64,000 nucleotides of DNA from Caulobacter hibisci. Its GTDB lineage: Bacteria; Pseudomonadota; Alphaproteobacteria; Caulobacterales; Caulobacteraceae. Made by a program: the position numbers and the translations under genes. Where the stretch lies: positions 1-64,000 of the forward strand of contig NZ_JADWOX010000013.1 in the NCBI RefSeq assembly GCF_016135805.1, in the 5' to 3' direction. Position 1 is the stretch's first letter. Each line of letters begins with the position of its first letter. Below are positions 15,284-24,309 of the stretch, in pieces. Under the pieces are notes generated by a model, which was given only the letters and a program-made list of their open reading frames with translations, did no database searches and was not told the DNA's origin.

Positions 15284-17728
15284 ATGCTGCCCATTTTTCA
15301 GGCCATTCCCGCGCTCAAAGGCGCCCTGCAGGATCGCGAGACCGCCGTTCTCGTCGCGCCGCCCGGCGCGGGCAAGACCACGGCCGTGCCCTTGGCGCTG
15401 CTGGACGAGTCGTGGGTCGGGGGCGGCAAGATCGTCATGCTGGAGCCCCGGCGCCTGGCCGCCCGCGCCGCCGCCGCGCGCATGGCCCAGACCCTGGGCG
15501 AAAGCGTCGGCGACACGGTGGGTTTCCGCGTGCGCCTGCAGTCGAAGGTGTCGGCCCGCACGCGGGTGGAAGTGGTCACCGAGGGCGTCTTCACACGGAT
15601 GATTCTCGACGATCCGGGCCTGGACGGCGTGGCCTGCGTGATCTTCGACGAGTTCCACGAGCGCAGCCTCGACGCCGACCTGGGCCTGGCCCTGGCGCGT
15701 GATTCCCAGGGGCTGCTGCGCGAGGATTTGAAGATCCTGGTGATGTCGGCCACGCTGGACGGCGCCCGCGTCTCGGCCCTGCTGGGCGATGCGCCGGTGG
15801 TCGAGAGCGAGGGTCGGATGTTCCCGGTCGAGACCCGCTATCTGGGCCGCGACGATCGCCTGCGGCTCGAAGAGCGGGTCGGCCGCGCGGTGGAGCGGGC
15901 GCTGACCGAGGAGACCGGCAGCGTGCTGGTCTTCCTGCCCGGCCAGGGCGAGATCCGCCGGGCCGAAAGCTGGCTGGCCGAGCGCCTGCGCCGGCCCGAC
16001 GTCGACCTGGCCCCGCTCTACGGCGCGCTGGACCCGGCCGAGCAGGACCGCGCCGTGCAGCCCGCCCCGGCCGGCCGCCGCAAGGTGGTGCTGGCCACCT
16101 CGATCGCCGAGACCAGCCTGACCATCGAGGGCGTGCGGGTGGTGATCGACGCGGGCCTCTCGCGGGTGCCGCGCTTCGACCCGTCCAGCGGCCTGACCCG
16201 GCTGGAGACCGTGCGCGTCGCCCGCGCCGCCGCCGACCAGCGCCGGGGCCGGGCCGGCCGCACCGAGCCGGGCGTCTGCTACCGCCTGTGGGACGAGCCG
16301 GAGACCCGGGCCCTGACGCCCTTCGCCCGGCCGGAGATCCTGGAGGCCGACCTGTCGCGCCTCGCCCTGGATCTCGCCCGCTGGGGCGCCAAGGACGCGG
16401 ATGGTCTCGCGTTCCTCGACCCGCCGCCGCGCGCGGCCTTCAGCGAGGCGCGGTCGCTGCTGACCCGCCTGCAGGCCCTGGACGCGGCCGGCGGGCTGAC
16501 GGCCCACGGCAAGGCGCTGTCGAACATGCCGCTGGCCCCGCGTCTGGCCCACATGGTCGCCCGCGCCGCCGCCTCCGGCCAGGCTCACCGCGCTGCCGAG
16601 ATCGCCGCCGTGCTCAGCGAGCAGGGGTTGGGCGGGCGGAGCGTGGATTTGCGCCAGCGGCTGGAGGGCTTCGGCCGGGACCGCACGCCTCGCGCCCGCG
16701 ACGCCCGGGCCCTGGCCGAGCGCTGGTCGCGGCAGGCGGGAAAGCCGAGCGGCGCCGATCCCTTGGACGACGCTTTGCTGCTGGCCGAGGCCTATCCCGA
16801 GCGGGTGGCCCGGGCGCGCGGCAAGCCGGGCGAATACCAGCTGGCCAGCGGCCGCGGCGTCTATCTGGAGCCGACCGACGCCCTGGCCCGCGAGACCTGG
16901 CTGGCGGTGGGCGAACTGGGCGGGGGCGACGCCCGCGACCGCATACTGCTGGCCGCGCCGCTGGACGAGGACGCCTTGCGCGCCGCCTTCGCCGATCGCC
17001 TGGTCGCCGAGGACCGGCTGGAGACCAGCGGCGGCGGCAAGCTGCGCGCTAAGCGCCTGCTGCGCCTGGGCAAGCTGGTGGTCGACGAGAAGATCATCGA
17101 CAAGCCCGACCCCGCCCTGATCGCCGCCGCCCTGGCCGGCCAGGTGCGGGCCGATGGCCTTGCGGCCCTGAGGCTGGGCGAGCGGGGCAGGGGACTGCTC
17201 GACCGGGTGGCCTTCCTGCGCGCCAATGACGGCGAGCTCTGGCCCGACCTGTCGGAAGCGGCCCTGGTGGCGCGGCTGGACGAATGGCTGGAGCCGCTGC
17301 TGGCCGGCCGCTCGTCGCTGGCCAGCCTCGATGAAGGCACGCTGGAAGCGGCGATCAAGACGCTGGTCCCGTGGGACATGCAGGGCAAGATCGAGGCCCA
17401 GGCCCCGGCGCGCTTCACCGCCCCGACCGGCTCCAGCTTCGCCATCGACTATGGCGCGGAAGGCGGTCCCCGCGTCGAGGTGCGGGTGCAGGAGCTGTAC
17501 GGCGTCGCCGAGCACCCGGCCGTCGCCCACGGCAAGGTCCCCCTGACCCTGGCCCTGCTGTCGCCCGCCCACCGCCCGATCCAGATCACCAAGGACCTGC
17601 CGGGCTTCTGGAAGGGCTCCTGGCGCGAGGTGAAGGTCGAGATGAAGGGGCGCTATCCGCGGCATGTGTGGCCGGACGATCCGGCCAGCGCTGCGCCGAC
17701 GACGCGGGCGAAGCCGCGGGGAACGTGA
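15284..17728 (+). CDS. hrpB: ATP-dependent helicase HrpB
   Basis: An 814-residue DEAH-type RNA helicase of the bacterial HrpB family, whose cellular role is poorly defined. The Walker A motif is VAPPGAGKTT (about 24-33), motif II is FDEFHERSLDADLG, motif III MSATLDG, and motif VI QRRGRAGRTEPG. The C-terminal HrpB-specific region ends with DLPGFWKGSWREVKVEMKG and RYPRHVWPDDP. The start at 15284 gives the usual MLPI... opening; a longer in-frame start adds 12 residues of unlike sequence. A second, diverged copy of the last 200 bases lies 650 bases downstream. Confidence 0.93.
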   Translation: MLPIFQAIPALKGALQDRETAVLVAPPGAGKTTAVPLALLDESWVGGGKIVMLEPRRLAARAAAARMAQTLGESVGDTVGFRVRLQSKVSARTRVEVVTEGVFTRMILDDPGLDGVACVIFDEFHERSLDADLGLALARDSQGLLREDLKILVMSATLDGARVSALLGDAPVVESEGRMFPVETRYLGRDDRLRLEERVGRAVERALTEETGSVLVFLPGQGEIRRAESWLAERLRRPDVDLAPLYGALDPAEQDRAVQPAPAGRRKVVLATSIAETSLTIEGVRVVIDAGLSRVPRFDPSSGLTRLETVRVARAAADQRRGRAGRTEPGVCYRLWDEPETRALTPFARPEILEADLSRLALDLARWGAKDADGLAFLDPPPRAAFSEARSLLTRLQALDAAGGLTAHGKALSNMPLAPRLAHMVARAAASGQAHRAAEIAAVLSEQGLGGRSVDLRQRLEGFGRDRTPRARDARALAERWSRQAGKPSGADPLDDALLLAEAYPERVARARGKPGEYQLASGRGVYLEPTDALARETWLAVGELGGGDARDRILLAAPLDEDALRAAFADRLVAEDRLETSGGGKLRAKRLLRLGKLVVDEKIIDKPDPALIAAALAGQVRADGLAALRLGERGRGLLDRVAFLRANDGELWPDLSEAALVARLDEWLEPLLAGRSSLASLDEGTLEAAIKTLVPWDMQGKIEAQAPARFTAPTGSSFAIDYGAEGGPRVEVRVQELYGVAEHPAVAHGKVPLTLALLSPAHRPIQITKDLPGFWKGSWREVKVEMKGRYPRHVWPDDPASAAPTTRAKPRGT

Positions 17729-17770
17729 GGCGACGATCGCGCAGGCCCTTAGATCGGCCTGTAGAACGCT

Positions 17771-17971
17771 CTATTGCGCTTGATCGACGGTCAGCGTCGT
17801 TTTCACGCCAGCCTCCGGAGCGCCGTCCATACGGGCGCGGCGATCGGCTTCCTTTTGCTTGTCCTTCTTGGCTTGATCATGATGCCACTTGATCGAGAAG
17901 AACATGCCGACGCCCAGCACGATGATCTTGAGTGGGAAGAAAACGATAGGAAACCAGTTTTCCCAGTCCAC
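17771..17971 (-). CDS. Small single-span membrane protein
   Basis: A 66-residue protein with one membrane segment near its start (WFPIVFFPLKIIVLGVGMFF) and a charged tail (HHDQAKKDKQKEADRRAR) likely in the cytoplasm. The GTG at 17971 is chosen because GGAG lies seven bases upstream; a TTG at 18076 would make a 101-residue form with an unusual basic N-terminus. No family recognised. It lies between hrpB and its duplicated 3' end. Confidence 0.6.
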   Translation of the reverse strand: MDWENWFPIVFFPLKIIVLGVGMFFSIKWHHDQAKKDKQKEADRRARMDGAPEAGVKTTLTVDQAQ

Positions 17972-18184
17972 GACTTCACTCCACCAAGATTTTCGAAAAA
18001 CGCCGCGTGTCGCTATTCTGAAGCGTGGGCTGTCTATCAATTTTGTCCGTTCAGGTGTCGTGGACAAAGTGTCCAATCGCGCCAGTCAGTCTGGCGCTGG
18101 CTTCCACCTCGGAGCGAGTGCGGGCTGGGCGCTGGAAGGGAACGCTGGAATAGGCCTCGGCGCGCCTCACGGCCCCGCCAGGAA

Positions 18185-18386
18185 CGGCCGTCGCCCACGG
18201 CAAGGCCCACTTGATCCTGGCCCTGCTGTCGCCCGCCCACTGCCCGATCCAGATCACCAAGGACCCTGCCGGGCTTCTGGAAGGGCTCTTGGCGCGAAGT
18301 GAAGGTCGAGATGAAGGGCCGTTACCCGCGGCATGTGTGGCCGGATGATCCGGCGCGCCGCGCGACGACGCGGGCTAAGCCGCGGT
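18185..18386 (+). pseudogene. Diverged, frameshifted copy of the hrpB 3' end
   Basis: About 200 bases match hrpB 17517-17720 closely. The shared text includes CGTCGCCCACGGCAAGG, CCGATCCAGATCACCAAGG and CGGCATGTGTGGCCGGA. Differences are scattered and many are third-position (for example CGCTAT versus CGTTAC in RYPRHVW). One inserted base (CCC for CC near 18264) breaks the frame. There is no start or helicase core, so it cannot be functional. The pattern of silent differences suggests a copy from a related strain or an old duplication rather than a recent local repeat. Confidence 0.85.
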
Positions 18387-18543
18387 GGATTAGGGGGGGG
18401 CTATTGTGGATCGCAGCGTCTGCCATTGAGTGCCTGCGCCTGTATTATATTGTGCTTTATTGCAAAGCACAGGAACGTCGATACCGACGCCGATCTATAT
18501 GCAAATGCCGGCGCAGATCCGACACAAACCGTGTGGAGCAGCT

Positions 18544-19434
18544 ATGGAAGCCCCAGATCCTGATATTACCAAGGTCGCCGGTCAGATCGCCGCTGATACT
18601 GCCAAAGATCTTCGTGGTGCGTTCGAAAGATTGTTTGGCGACGCGTGGAATGAACTCGGGCTATCAATTGCGGATCGCGCGAAACTTCACCGTTTTGAGA
18701 ATCTTGTAAAAATTTTGAGAAAGGTAGAGCGTATCGCTCTTGCCGAGGGTTATGGTCCAGAGCAATTGAAGGCATTGCCGTTTGGCGACGCAATACGCAT
18801 CACTGAAGCTGCATCCCTAGAGGAGGACGACGACGTTCAAGAAATGTGGGCGCGGTTAATAGCGAAAGCTAGTGCGCCTGAAGGAGGCTTTCCCATACAG
18901 AAGGTTTATATAGAACTCCTGAAATCCCTATCAGGCCCCGAAGTGCTGCTCCTCAACCTGATCTGGAGCTTTCGAACGTCAAAATTCGATAATCGGGAGG
19001 AGTTGGTGGCCTTCAACGAGGCAGCCGAAGCGGCGGCGGAAGCCGGGTGGCGAAAAGTGCCGTCGCAGTTACAGTCTGCATCTATACAGAACCTTCAACG
19101 TCTCCGGTGCATTTTCCTGCCTGCTGAGCGCTTATCCGCAAGCGGTCTTGTCGCTAAAATGCCAAATGAGCTGATCGAAAACCGCTTTGGCAATTGGTCC
19201 CTTGTTGATGCGAAAAAGTTCGATGCGTTGCTGACGCGCGTCTCTGAGCAACTCGCTGTGATTGGCGGCTCCAAGGAGCTCTCCACTGCGAGACGTGACG
19301 CCCAATGGGGCTACCATCAATCTAAAGTTCAAGAGCTGAGATACGGGCTTACGTCACTTGGCAGCGCCCTGATGGAGGCATGTAATTCAATTGATGGCGC
19401 AGTCAGCGCTGATCATAATGCGGATGAGGATTAG
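18544..19434 (+). CDS. Abi-alpha (DUF4393)-like protein
   Basis: A 296-residue soluble protein resembling the DUF4393/abortive-infection-alpha family. Visible family features are an N-terminal helix (GAFERLFGDAWNELG), then RFENLVKILRKVERIA and the signature AASLEEDDDVQEMWARLIA. The C-terminal half is less conserved (FPIQKVYIELLKSLSGPEV, then a long mixed region). Relatives are often carried by prophages and islands and have been associated with phage defence, but a role here is inference. GGAG lies five bases before the ATG at 18544; a longer frame from 18430 would begin in unrelated AT-rich sequence. Its lower GC content marks it as foreign. Confidence 0.7.
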   Translation: MEAPDPDITKVAGQIAADTAKDLRGAFERLFGDAWNELGLSIADRAKLHRFENLVKILRKVERIALAEGYGPEQLKALPFGDAIRITEAASLEEDDDVQEMWARLIAKASAPEGGFPIQKVYIELLKSLSGPEVLLLNLIWSFRTSKFDNREELVAFNEAAEAAAEAGWRKVPSQLQSASIQNLQRLRCIFLPAERLSASGLVAKMPNELIENRFGNWSLVDAKKFDALLTRVSEQLAVIGGSKELSTARRDAQWGYHQSKVQELRYGLTSLGSALMEACNSIDGAVSADHNADED

Positions 19435-19509
19435 AGCGCGCTTCCAGGCGATTTTCAGCGAGTATGGGTGCTGCGGGCGGTCTCAATCAAATTATTTACT
19501 AACAAAAGC

Positions 19510-20217
19510 TTAGACACTTGGTGGTGTTTTCGGGTTTCGGGGGCGCTTTTGTTCCGTTTTTTGTAGTTCAGTTTGTTTCTGCCAGTGCCTTTTTAGCGCC
19601 TCATGTTCTGCCGTTCGATCTGCTTGATCGTAGATATCTGCTTTTATACGGCTGGATCCCTGTGCAATACGCTGCCAATCTTCTCGTATCTTCTTGAGAT
19701 GAGTCGATATTTGGATGAGCGGGTCGTTATTTTCCAGTTGAGACATGCCTTCGTAGTGCGAAAAATTATATTTGTACCGAAGGGATTCTGTTTTTATATC
19801 GGTGGGTGCTCGCTTCCATCGAGCTTCAATTATATATTCTAGGCCTTTTATTTTTTCATATTCGCAAAGAAAGCTTGATAGAGACTGTCCGGGCCTGAGG
19901 ACGCTGATTGCTTGAAAAGGTATTGGTTGGTCACCTCGGACTTCTCCGTTGTCTAACGGAGGGTCGAACGAGAGCTCTACATCGTAGGCTGCTGCGTTAC
20001 CTGCGTTCACCACTTTCAGGTCCACATACATCATGGCCCACGCGTTTGGTTCTATAGTCGCGACCACATGGGGCTGGGCCGCTTGATCGGCCATTCGCTC
20101 CGTTTCTTTTGCCAGTACCTTTGTCACGCGCCACAACGCGACTGTTGCCCCTGCCGTTACAAGAGCCATAAGCACTTGAGCCCAGGCTAAGGCATTAGCC
20201 GGTGTAAACCAGTCCAT
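19510..20217 (-). CDS. Membrane-anchored protein of unknown function
   Basis: A 235-residue protein with one N-terminal membrane segment (LAWAQVLMALVTAGATVALW) and a mostly polar remainder. The middle (VDLKVVNAGNAAAYDVELSF) reads like an immunoglobulin-like beta-sandwich. The C-terminal third is charged and helical (KKIREDWQRIAQ and a Lys/Gln/Glu tail). No family recognised. The start at 20217 follows GGGGGAG by about 9 bases; an ATG at 20235 is the alternative. Low GC and convergent orientation to the Abi-alpha-like gene suggest both came with the island. Confidence 0.7.
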   Translation of the reverse strand: MDWFTPANALAWAQVLMALVTAGATVALWRVTKVLAKETERMADQAAQPHVVATIEPNAWAMMYVDLKVVNAGNAAAYDVELSFDPPLDNGEVRGDQPIPFQAISVLRPGQSLSSFLCEYEKIKGLEYIIEARWKRAPTDIKTESLRYKYNFSHYEGMSQLENNDPLIQISTHLKKIREDWQRIAQGSSRIKADIYDQADRTAEHEALKRHWQKQTELQKTEQKRPRNPKTPPSV

Positions 20218-20520
20218 AAGAACGATCTCCCCCATCGCAAGCAGGGCGAGCTATTGGGCCATGTCAATCCAACATCCACAACCGCCAAATTTTGTCGTTC
20301 GAGCCATACTCTGTCGGGAATGACTGGTGTTTCGGTGGCCTTCTCTAAAATGTGGAAAGGCAGGAGGCAGACCCGCCACCTCCCTCTCCCCCGCAACAAA
20401 CCACCCCGCCAGCCTTGCCTTCAACGACACCTGCGGTGCATGAGGAACCCCTGAAACGGCGAGGCCTGCTTCGCCGCCCGCACTAACCGGCCTTCCGGCG
20501 ACGGAGGGAGGATAAGAGAC

Positions 20521-22017
20521 ATGACCGAAGCTGCTTCCAAGACCATCAAGGGTCGCACCGGCGACTGGGAAATCGTGCTGGGCCTCGAGGTCCACGCCCA
20601 GGTGGCCAGCAAGTCCAAACTGTTCTCGGGCGCGGCCGTCGGCTTCGGCGCCGGTCCCAACGAGCAGGTCAGCCTCGTCGACGCGGCCATGCCGGGCATG
20701 CTGCCGGTGCTGAACGGCTTCTGCGTCGAGCAGGCGGTGAAGACGGGCCTGGGCCTGAAGGCGCAGATCAACCTGAAGAGCCGCTTCGACCGCAAGAACT
20801 ACTTCTATCCCGACCTGCCGCAGGGCTATCAGATCAGCCAGTTCGACCAGCCGATCGTCGGCGAGGGCGTGGTCGTGGTCGAGCGCGACGACGGCACGAC
20901 CTTCGACGTCCGCATCGAACGCCTGCACCTGGAGCAGGACGCCGGCAAGTCGCTGCACGACCAGGATCCGAACGCCACCTATGTGGACCTGAACCGCGCG
21001 GGCACGGCGCTGATGGAGATCGTCTCCAAGCCCGACATGCGCACCTCGGAAGAGGCGGCCGCCTACGTCAAGAAGCTGCGCACGATCCTGGTCTATCTGG
21101 GCACCTGCGACGGCGACATGGAGAAGGGCAACCTGCGCGCCGACGTCAACGTCTCGGTCTGCCGCCCCGGCGACTACGAGAAGTTCCGCGAGACCGGCAG
21201 CTTCAAGCACCTGGGCACGCGCTGCGAGATCAAGAACGTCAACTCCTACCGCTACATCCAGCAGGCCATCGAGTATGAAGCCCGTCGGCAGATCGAGATC
21301 CTGGAAGACGGCGGCGTGATCGACCAGGAAACCCGCCTGTTCGACCCGACCAAGGGCGAGACCCGCTCGATGCGGTCGAAGGAAGAGGCGCACGACTATC
21401 GCTACTTCCCCGATCCGGACCTGCTGCCGCTGGTGCTGGACCCGGCCTGGGTGAAGTCGATCGAAGAGACCCTGCCCGAACTGCCGGACGCCAAGAAGCA
21501 GCGTTTGCAGAGCCAGTACGGCCTGTCGGCCTACGACGCCGGCGTGCTGATCATCGAGAGCGACCGCGCCGACTACTTCGAGGCCGCCGCCAAGGGTCGC
21601 GACGCCAAGCTGGTCTCTAACTGGGTGACCAACGAGCTGCTGTCGAAGCTGTCGTCGGGCGGCCACGAGATCGCCAACTCGCCGCTGCCGTCGTCGGACA
21701 TCGCCCAGCTGGTCGAGCTGATTGAGAACGGCACTATCAGCTCCAAGATCGCCAAGGAGGTCTTCGAGCACATGTGGGCCGGCGAGGGCCGTCCCGCCGA
21801 GATCGTCGAGAAGCGCGGCCTGGTGCAGATCAACGACACCGGCGCCATCGAGGCGGCGATCGACGAACTGATCGGCGCCAACCCTGACAAGGCCGCCGCC
21901 GTGAAGGACAAGCCCCAGGCCATCGGCTGGTTCGTCGGCCAGGTCATGAAGGCCACCGGCGGCAAGGCCAATCCGGGCACGGTCAACGACCTGCTGAAGG
22001 CCAAGCTGGGTCTCTGA
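20521..22017 (+). CDS. gatB: Asp/Glu-tRNA amidotransferase subunit B
   Basis: A 498-residue subunit of GatCAB, which converts Glu-tRNA(Gln) and Asp-tRNA(Asn) to the amidated forms. The GatB core starts [20 protein letters not shown] and includes [28 protein letters not shown] and the [17 protein letters not shown] signature. The C-terminal tRNA-binding GatB/Yqey domain ends [21 protein letters not shown] strong GGAGGGAGG lies upstream of the ATG. The gene stands alone here, bounded by the island and a terminator. Confidence 0.97.
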   Translation: MTEAASKTIKGRTGDWEIVLGLEVHAQVASKSKLFSGAAVGFGAGPNEQVSLVDAAMPGMLPVLNGFCVEQAVKTGLGLKAQINLKSRFDRKNYFYPDLPQGYQISQFDQPIVGEGVVVVERDDGTTFDVRIERLHLEQDAGKSLHDQDPNATYVDLNRAGTALMEIVSKPDMRTSEEAAAYVKKLRTILVYLGTCDGDMEKGNLRADVNVSVCRPGDYEKFRETGSFKHLGTRCEIKNVNSYRYIQQAIEYEARRQIEILEDGGVIDQETRLFDPTKGETRSMRSKEEAHDYRYFPDPDLLPLVLDPAWVKSIEETLPELPDAKKQRLQSQYGLSAYDAGVLIIESDRADYFEAAAKGRDAKLVSNWVTNELLSKLSSGGHEIANSPLPSSDIAQLVELIENGTISSKIAKEVFEHMWAGEGRPAEIVEKRGLVQINDTGAIEAAIDELIGANPDKAAAVKDKPQAIGWFVGQVMKATGGKANPGTVNDLLKAKLGL

Positions 22018-22041
22018 GGCTCGGCCTTAGCGGTAAAATGA

Positions 22042-22077
22042 AAGGGCCCGTCGCGAAAGCGGCGGGCCCTTCTCTTT
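22042..22077 (+). terminator. Rho-independent terminator after gatB
   Basis: A 13-bp stem (AAGGGCCCGTCGC / GCGGCGGGCCCTT, one G-T pair) with a GAAA tetraloop is followed by CTCTTT. Confidence 0.9.
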
Positions 22078-22094
22078 GGAACGTGCCGAAGCGC

Positions 22095-22487
22095 CTATTG
22101 CGGCGTGCTCGGATCCTGCGTGCTCGAAGCGGCGGCCGGGTCTTCGGCGGGCTTCTTGTGCTTCTTGGACTTCTTCTCGGGCTTGGCCGCGTCCTCGGCG
22201 GCCGGGGCGGTGGTGGTCGAGGTCTCGCCCGGCGCGGTGGCCGAGCTGGGCGAAGCCGCGCCCGTGGCGCTGTCGGCCTGTGGCGGCGTGGTGCTGTCGG
22301 TGGTCGGGGCGGTGGTCGAGGCCGACGGATCGGTCGTGGTGGTGGACGAGCCCCAGTTGCCGGCGCCGGTCGACGGCGGGGTCTGGGCCGAGGGATCGGC
22401 GGCGGGGGCCTGCTGGGCCAGGGCCGAACCGGCGTAGCCGGCGGCGGCGAGCGCGAGGACGGCGGCGGAGATGCGCAAGCTCTTCAT
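22095..22487 (-). CDS. Secreted Thr/Ala/Pro-rich low-complexity protein
   Basis: A 130-residue exported protein. A signal peptide (MKSLRISAAVLALAAAGYAG, cleavage near ALAQQ) leads into a low-complexity region of Thr, Ser, Ala, Pro and Asp (STTTTDPSASTTAPTTDS), then a lysine cluster (KPEKKSKKHKKPAED). It is probably disordered in the periplasm. I do not recognise a family. The start at 22487 is set by the signal peptide; a longer in-frame start at 22616 has no exported character. Confidence 0.65.
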   Translation of the reverse strand: MKSLRISAAVLALAAAGYAGSALAQQAPAADPSAQTPPSTGAGNWGSSTTTTDPSASTTAPTTDSTTPPQADSATGAASPSSATAPGETSTTTAPAAEDAAKPEKKSKKHKKPAEDPAAASSTQDPSTPQ

Positions 22488-22620
22488 CGGTAAGCGCCTT
22501 TTTGTGGCTGCTGCGTCGGACTGTGACGCGGGGCCGACGCTGGGGGCGGCTTGCGGCCGAAATGACCCCGCAATCGGGCTTTGCGGCCGCATGCGTGGCG
22601 CACGCGCGGCGAGCATGGCG

Positions 22621-22658
22621 CAAAAGCGGCGCCCCAGGTGGAGTTCCCGGGGCGCCGC
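22621..22658 (-). terminator. Rho-independent terminator after the RcnB-like gene
   Basis: A perfect 10-bp stem (GCGGCGCCCC at 22626-22635 with GGGGCGCCGC at 22649-22658) is followed on the minus strand by TTTTG. It ends the RcnB-like transcript before the next minus-strand gene. Confidence 0.85.
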
Positions 22659-22692
22659 AAGAGGCTTCAGATGCTGGTCAGATACCGGCGAT

Positions 22693-23232
22693 CTAGTTGT
22701 TGATGATCTCGAAGATCAGGCCGGTGGCGATGGCCGCCAGCACGTAGTCGTTGCCGGTGCGGTACCAGTAGTAGCCGCGCGGCGGGTGACGCAGGTGGTA
22801 ACGGCCGTAGTCGTGAACGACATAGCCGCCGCCGCGATAATAGGGCGGCAGGTAGCCGCCGCGGCGCCAGGCGGTGTAGCCGGGGCGATAGTCCGGACGG
22901 CCGTAGTAATGGGCCGGCGGCGCGCCGTAGTTCCAGCGGTTCTGGTAGTAATAGCCGTTGTAGCGACGGTCGTCCCAGCCGCGGTTGTCGCGACGGTCGT
23001 CCCGGCGATCCCAGCGGCTGTCGCGGCGGTCGTCGCGCCGATCATCACGGCGGTCGTCACGGCGATCCCAGCGCGCATCCCGACGATCGTCACGACGATC
23101 ATCGCGGCGGTCGCCGCGGTCGTCCCGGCGGTCCCAGTCGCCGCGGCCTTGCGCTGAGGCGTCGGTGGCCATGGCGGCCATCGGGCCGGCGACCGAGGCC
23201 ACGACGGCGATGGTGAGCAACAGACGTTTCAT
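22693..23232 (-). CDS. RcnB-family periplasmic protein with RDD repeats
   Basis: A 179-residue exported protein. It has a signal peptide (MKRLLLTIAVVASVAGPM, cleavage near ASAQ) and then about 50 residues of Arg/Asp repeats (RRDDRRDDRRDxRWDRRDD). The C-terminal RcnB domain has its Tyr/Arg/Gly-rich text (YYRGGGYVVHDYGRYHLRHP) and ends with a hydrophobic stretch (YVLAAIATGLIFEI). E. coli RcnB affects nickel/cobalt homeostasis, but relatives with RDD repeats are abundant in alphaproteobacteria and their role is uncertain. The charged repeat could bind polyanions or metal. Confidence 0.85.
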   Translation of the reverse strand: MKRLLLTIAVVASVAGPMAAMATDASAQGRGDWDRRDDRGDRRDDRRDDRRDARWDRRDDRRDDRRDDRRDSRWDRRDDRRDNRGWDDRRYNGYYYQNRWNYGAPPAHYYGRPDYRPGYTAWRRGGYLPPYYRGGGYVVHDYGRYHLRHPPRGYYWYRTGNDYVLAAIATGLIFEIINN

Positions 23233-23410
23233 GTGGACGTCTCCTTGTGGTCAACGGTCGCCTCGCGGCGGCCAAGTCCCTCGACCTTGAAGACGACGAT
23301 GATCCTTCCCGCCTGAACCCGCGCTGAACGGTCATGTCAGGATGCGTCTTGGCGTCGCGCGCCCGGGTGGCCATGTTGGCGCGCAAGAACAGAGGGTCCG
23401 GGAGGCACGC

Positions 23411-24136
23411 ATGACCAGCCCCATCGAGCTGCACTACTGGCCCACGCCCAACGGCTGGAAGATCTCGATCGCCCTCGAGGAGATGGGCCTGCCCTACGAG
23501 ATGATCCCGGTGAACATCGGCACGGGCGAGCAGTTCAAGCCGGAATTCCTGGCCATCAGCCCCAACAACCGCATGCCGGCCATCGTCGATCCGCAGGGTC
23601 CCGACGGCCAGCCGATCTCGATCTTCGAGTCCGGCGCCATCCTGCAGTACCTGGGCCGCAAGACCGGCCAGTTCTATGGCGAGACCGAGCGTGACCGGAT
23701 CGGCATCGACCAGTGGGTGATGTGGCAGATGGGCGGGCTTGGTCCGATGGCCGGCCAGACTCACCATTTCCGCCAGTACGCGCCGGCGATCATCGCCGAT
23801 CAGCGGCAGCTGGCCTATGGCGTGATCCGCTACACCAACGAGACCCACCGCCTCTACGGCGTGCTCGAAAAGCAGCTGGCCGGGAAGGATTTCGTCTGCG
23901 GCCAATTGTCCATCGCCGACTTTGCGATCTGGCCGTGGGTCGTGCCGTGGAAAAATCAGGGCATCCAGATCGAGGAATTTCCAAAAGTGAAGGCCTGGTA
24001 CGACCGCGTCGCCGAGCGCGAGGCCGTGCAGCGCGGCTTCAAACTCGGGGCCGAACTTCGGGCCGGCGGCCTGCAAGCGTCTGGAAAAGCTGCGGAAGAG
24101 GCTCGTAAGGTTTTGTTTGGACAACGCGCGCGTTAA
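23411..24136 (+). CDS. Glutathione S-transferase, YghU/YfcG-like
   Basis: A 241-residue cytoplasmic glutathione transferase. The thioredoxin-like N-domain opens IELHYWPTPNGWKISIALEE, with the glutathione-binding text NNRMPAIVD and IFESGAILQYL. The all-helical C-domain contains GPMAGQTHHFRQYAP and SIADFAIWPWV. These features match the YghU/YfcG (Nu-class) enzymes, which have disulfide reductase activity. GGGAGG lies six bases before the chosen ATG at 23411. Confidence 0.9.
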   Translation: MTSPIELHYWPTPNGWKISIALEEMGLPYEMIPVNIGTGEQFKPEFLAISPNNRMPAIVDPQGPDGQPISIFESGAILQYLGRKTGQFYGETERDRIGIDQWVMWQMGGLGPMAGQTHHFRQYAPAIIADQRQLAYGVIRYTNETHRLYGVLEKQLAGKDFVCGQLSIADFAIWPWVVPWKNQGIQIEEFPKVKAWYDRVAEREAVQRGFKLGAELRAGGLQASGKAAEEARKVLFGQRAR

Positions 24137-24309
24137 CCAACCATATACCGGCGTTTATCAACCGTAACTTTGGTTAGCGAGACGTATAGTCGCGGCTCGA
24201 TTCATGATCTCTGCGCGCTTAACTATATGTTCAGCGAGCAAGGTTTTCTCTGTGTTCATGGCCGAGCTGAACCATTGGGGTTAGCTCGGCAAGACCAGGA
24301 ACCGAAGTC

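Larger units (their letters stand above)
17729..20240. mobile_element. Putative genomic island behind the hrpB 3' end
   Basis: From the end of hrpB to just before gatB, gene content and base composition change. The stretch from about 18400 to 20240 is clearly richer in A and T than the rest of the window. It carries an Abi-alpha-like gene and an orphan membrane-anchored gene, and is preceded by a second diverged copy of the hrpB 3' end. No integrase, transposase or terminal inverted repeat is visible, so the mechanism of acquisition is inferred. The boundaries given are approximate. Confidence 0.55.

Noticed and set aside
15173-17665. An 830-codon open frame antisense to hrpB
   Set aside because: Shadow of hrpB; composition is rich in Gln/Ala/Gly/His with no motif, and hrpB on the other strand has all helicase motifs.
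18299-18709. A 136-codon frame starting in the second hrpB 3' end
   Set aside because: It begins inside the hrpB remnant and runs out of frame over the Abi-alpha-like gene, which has its own ribosome site.
20251-21771. A 506-codon open frame antisense to gatB
   Set aside because: It mirrors the codon structure of gatB, lacks any domain, and arises from high GC at third positions.
22980-23140. Regularly spaced repeats as a CRISPR array
   Set aside because: The units are in-frame RDD codons inside a protein gene with no distinct spacers, and no cas genes are present.
22471-23157. Plus-strand frame full of Val/Ala repeats
   Set aside because: Antisense of the RDD repeats of the RcnB-like gene; the repeat alone explains its low complexity.
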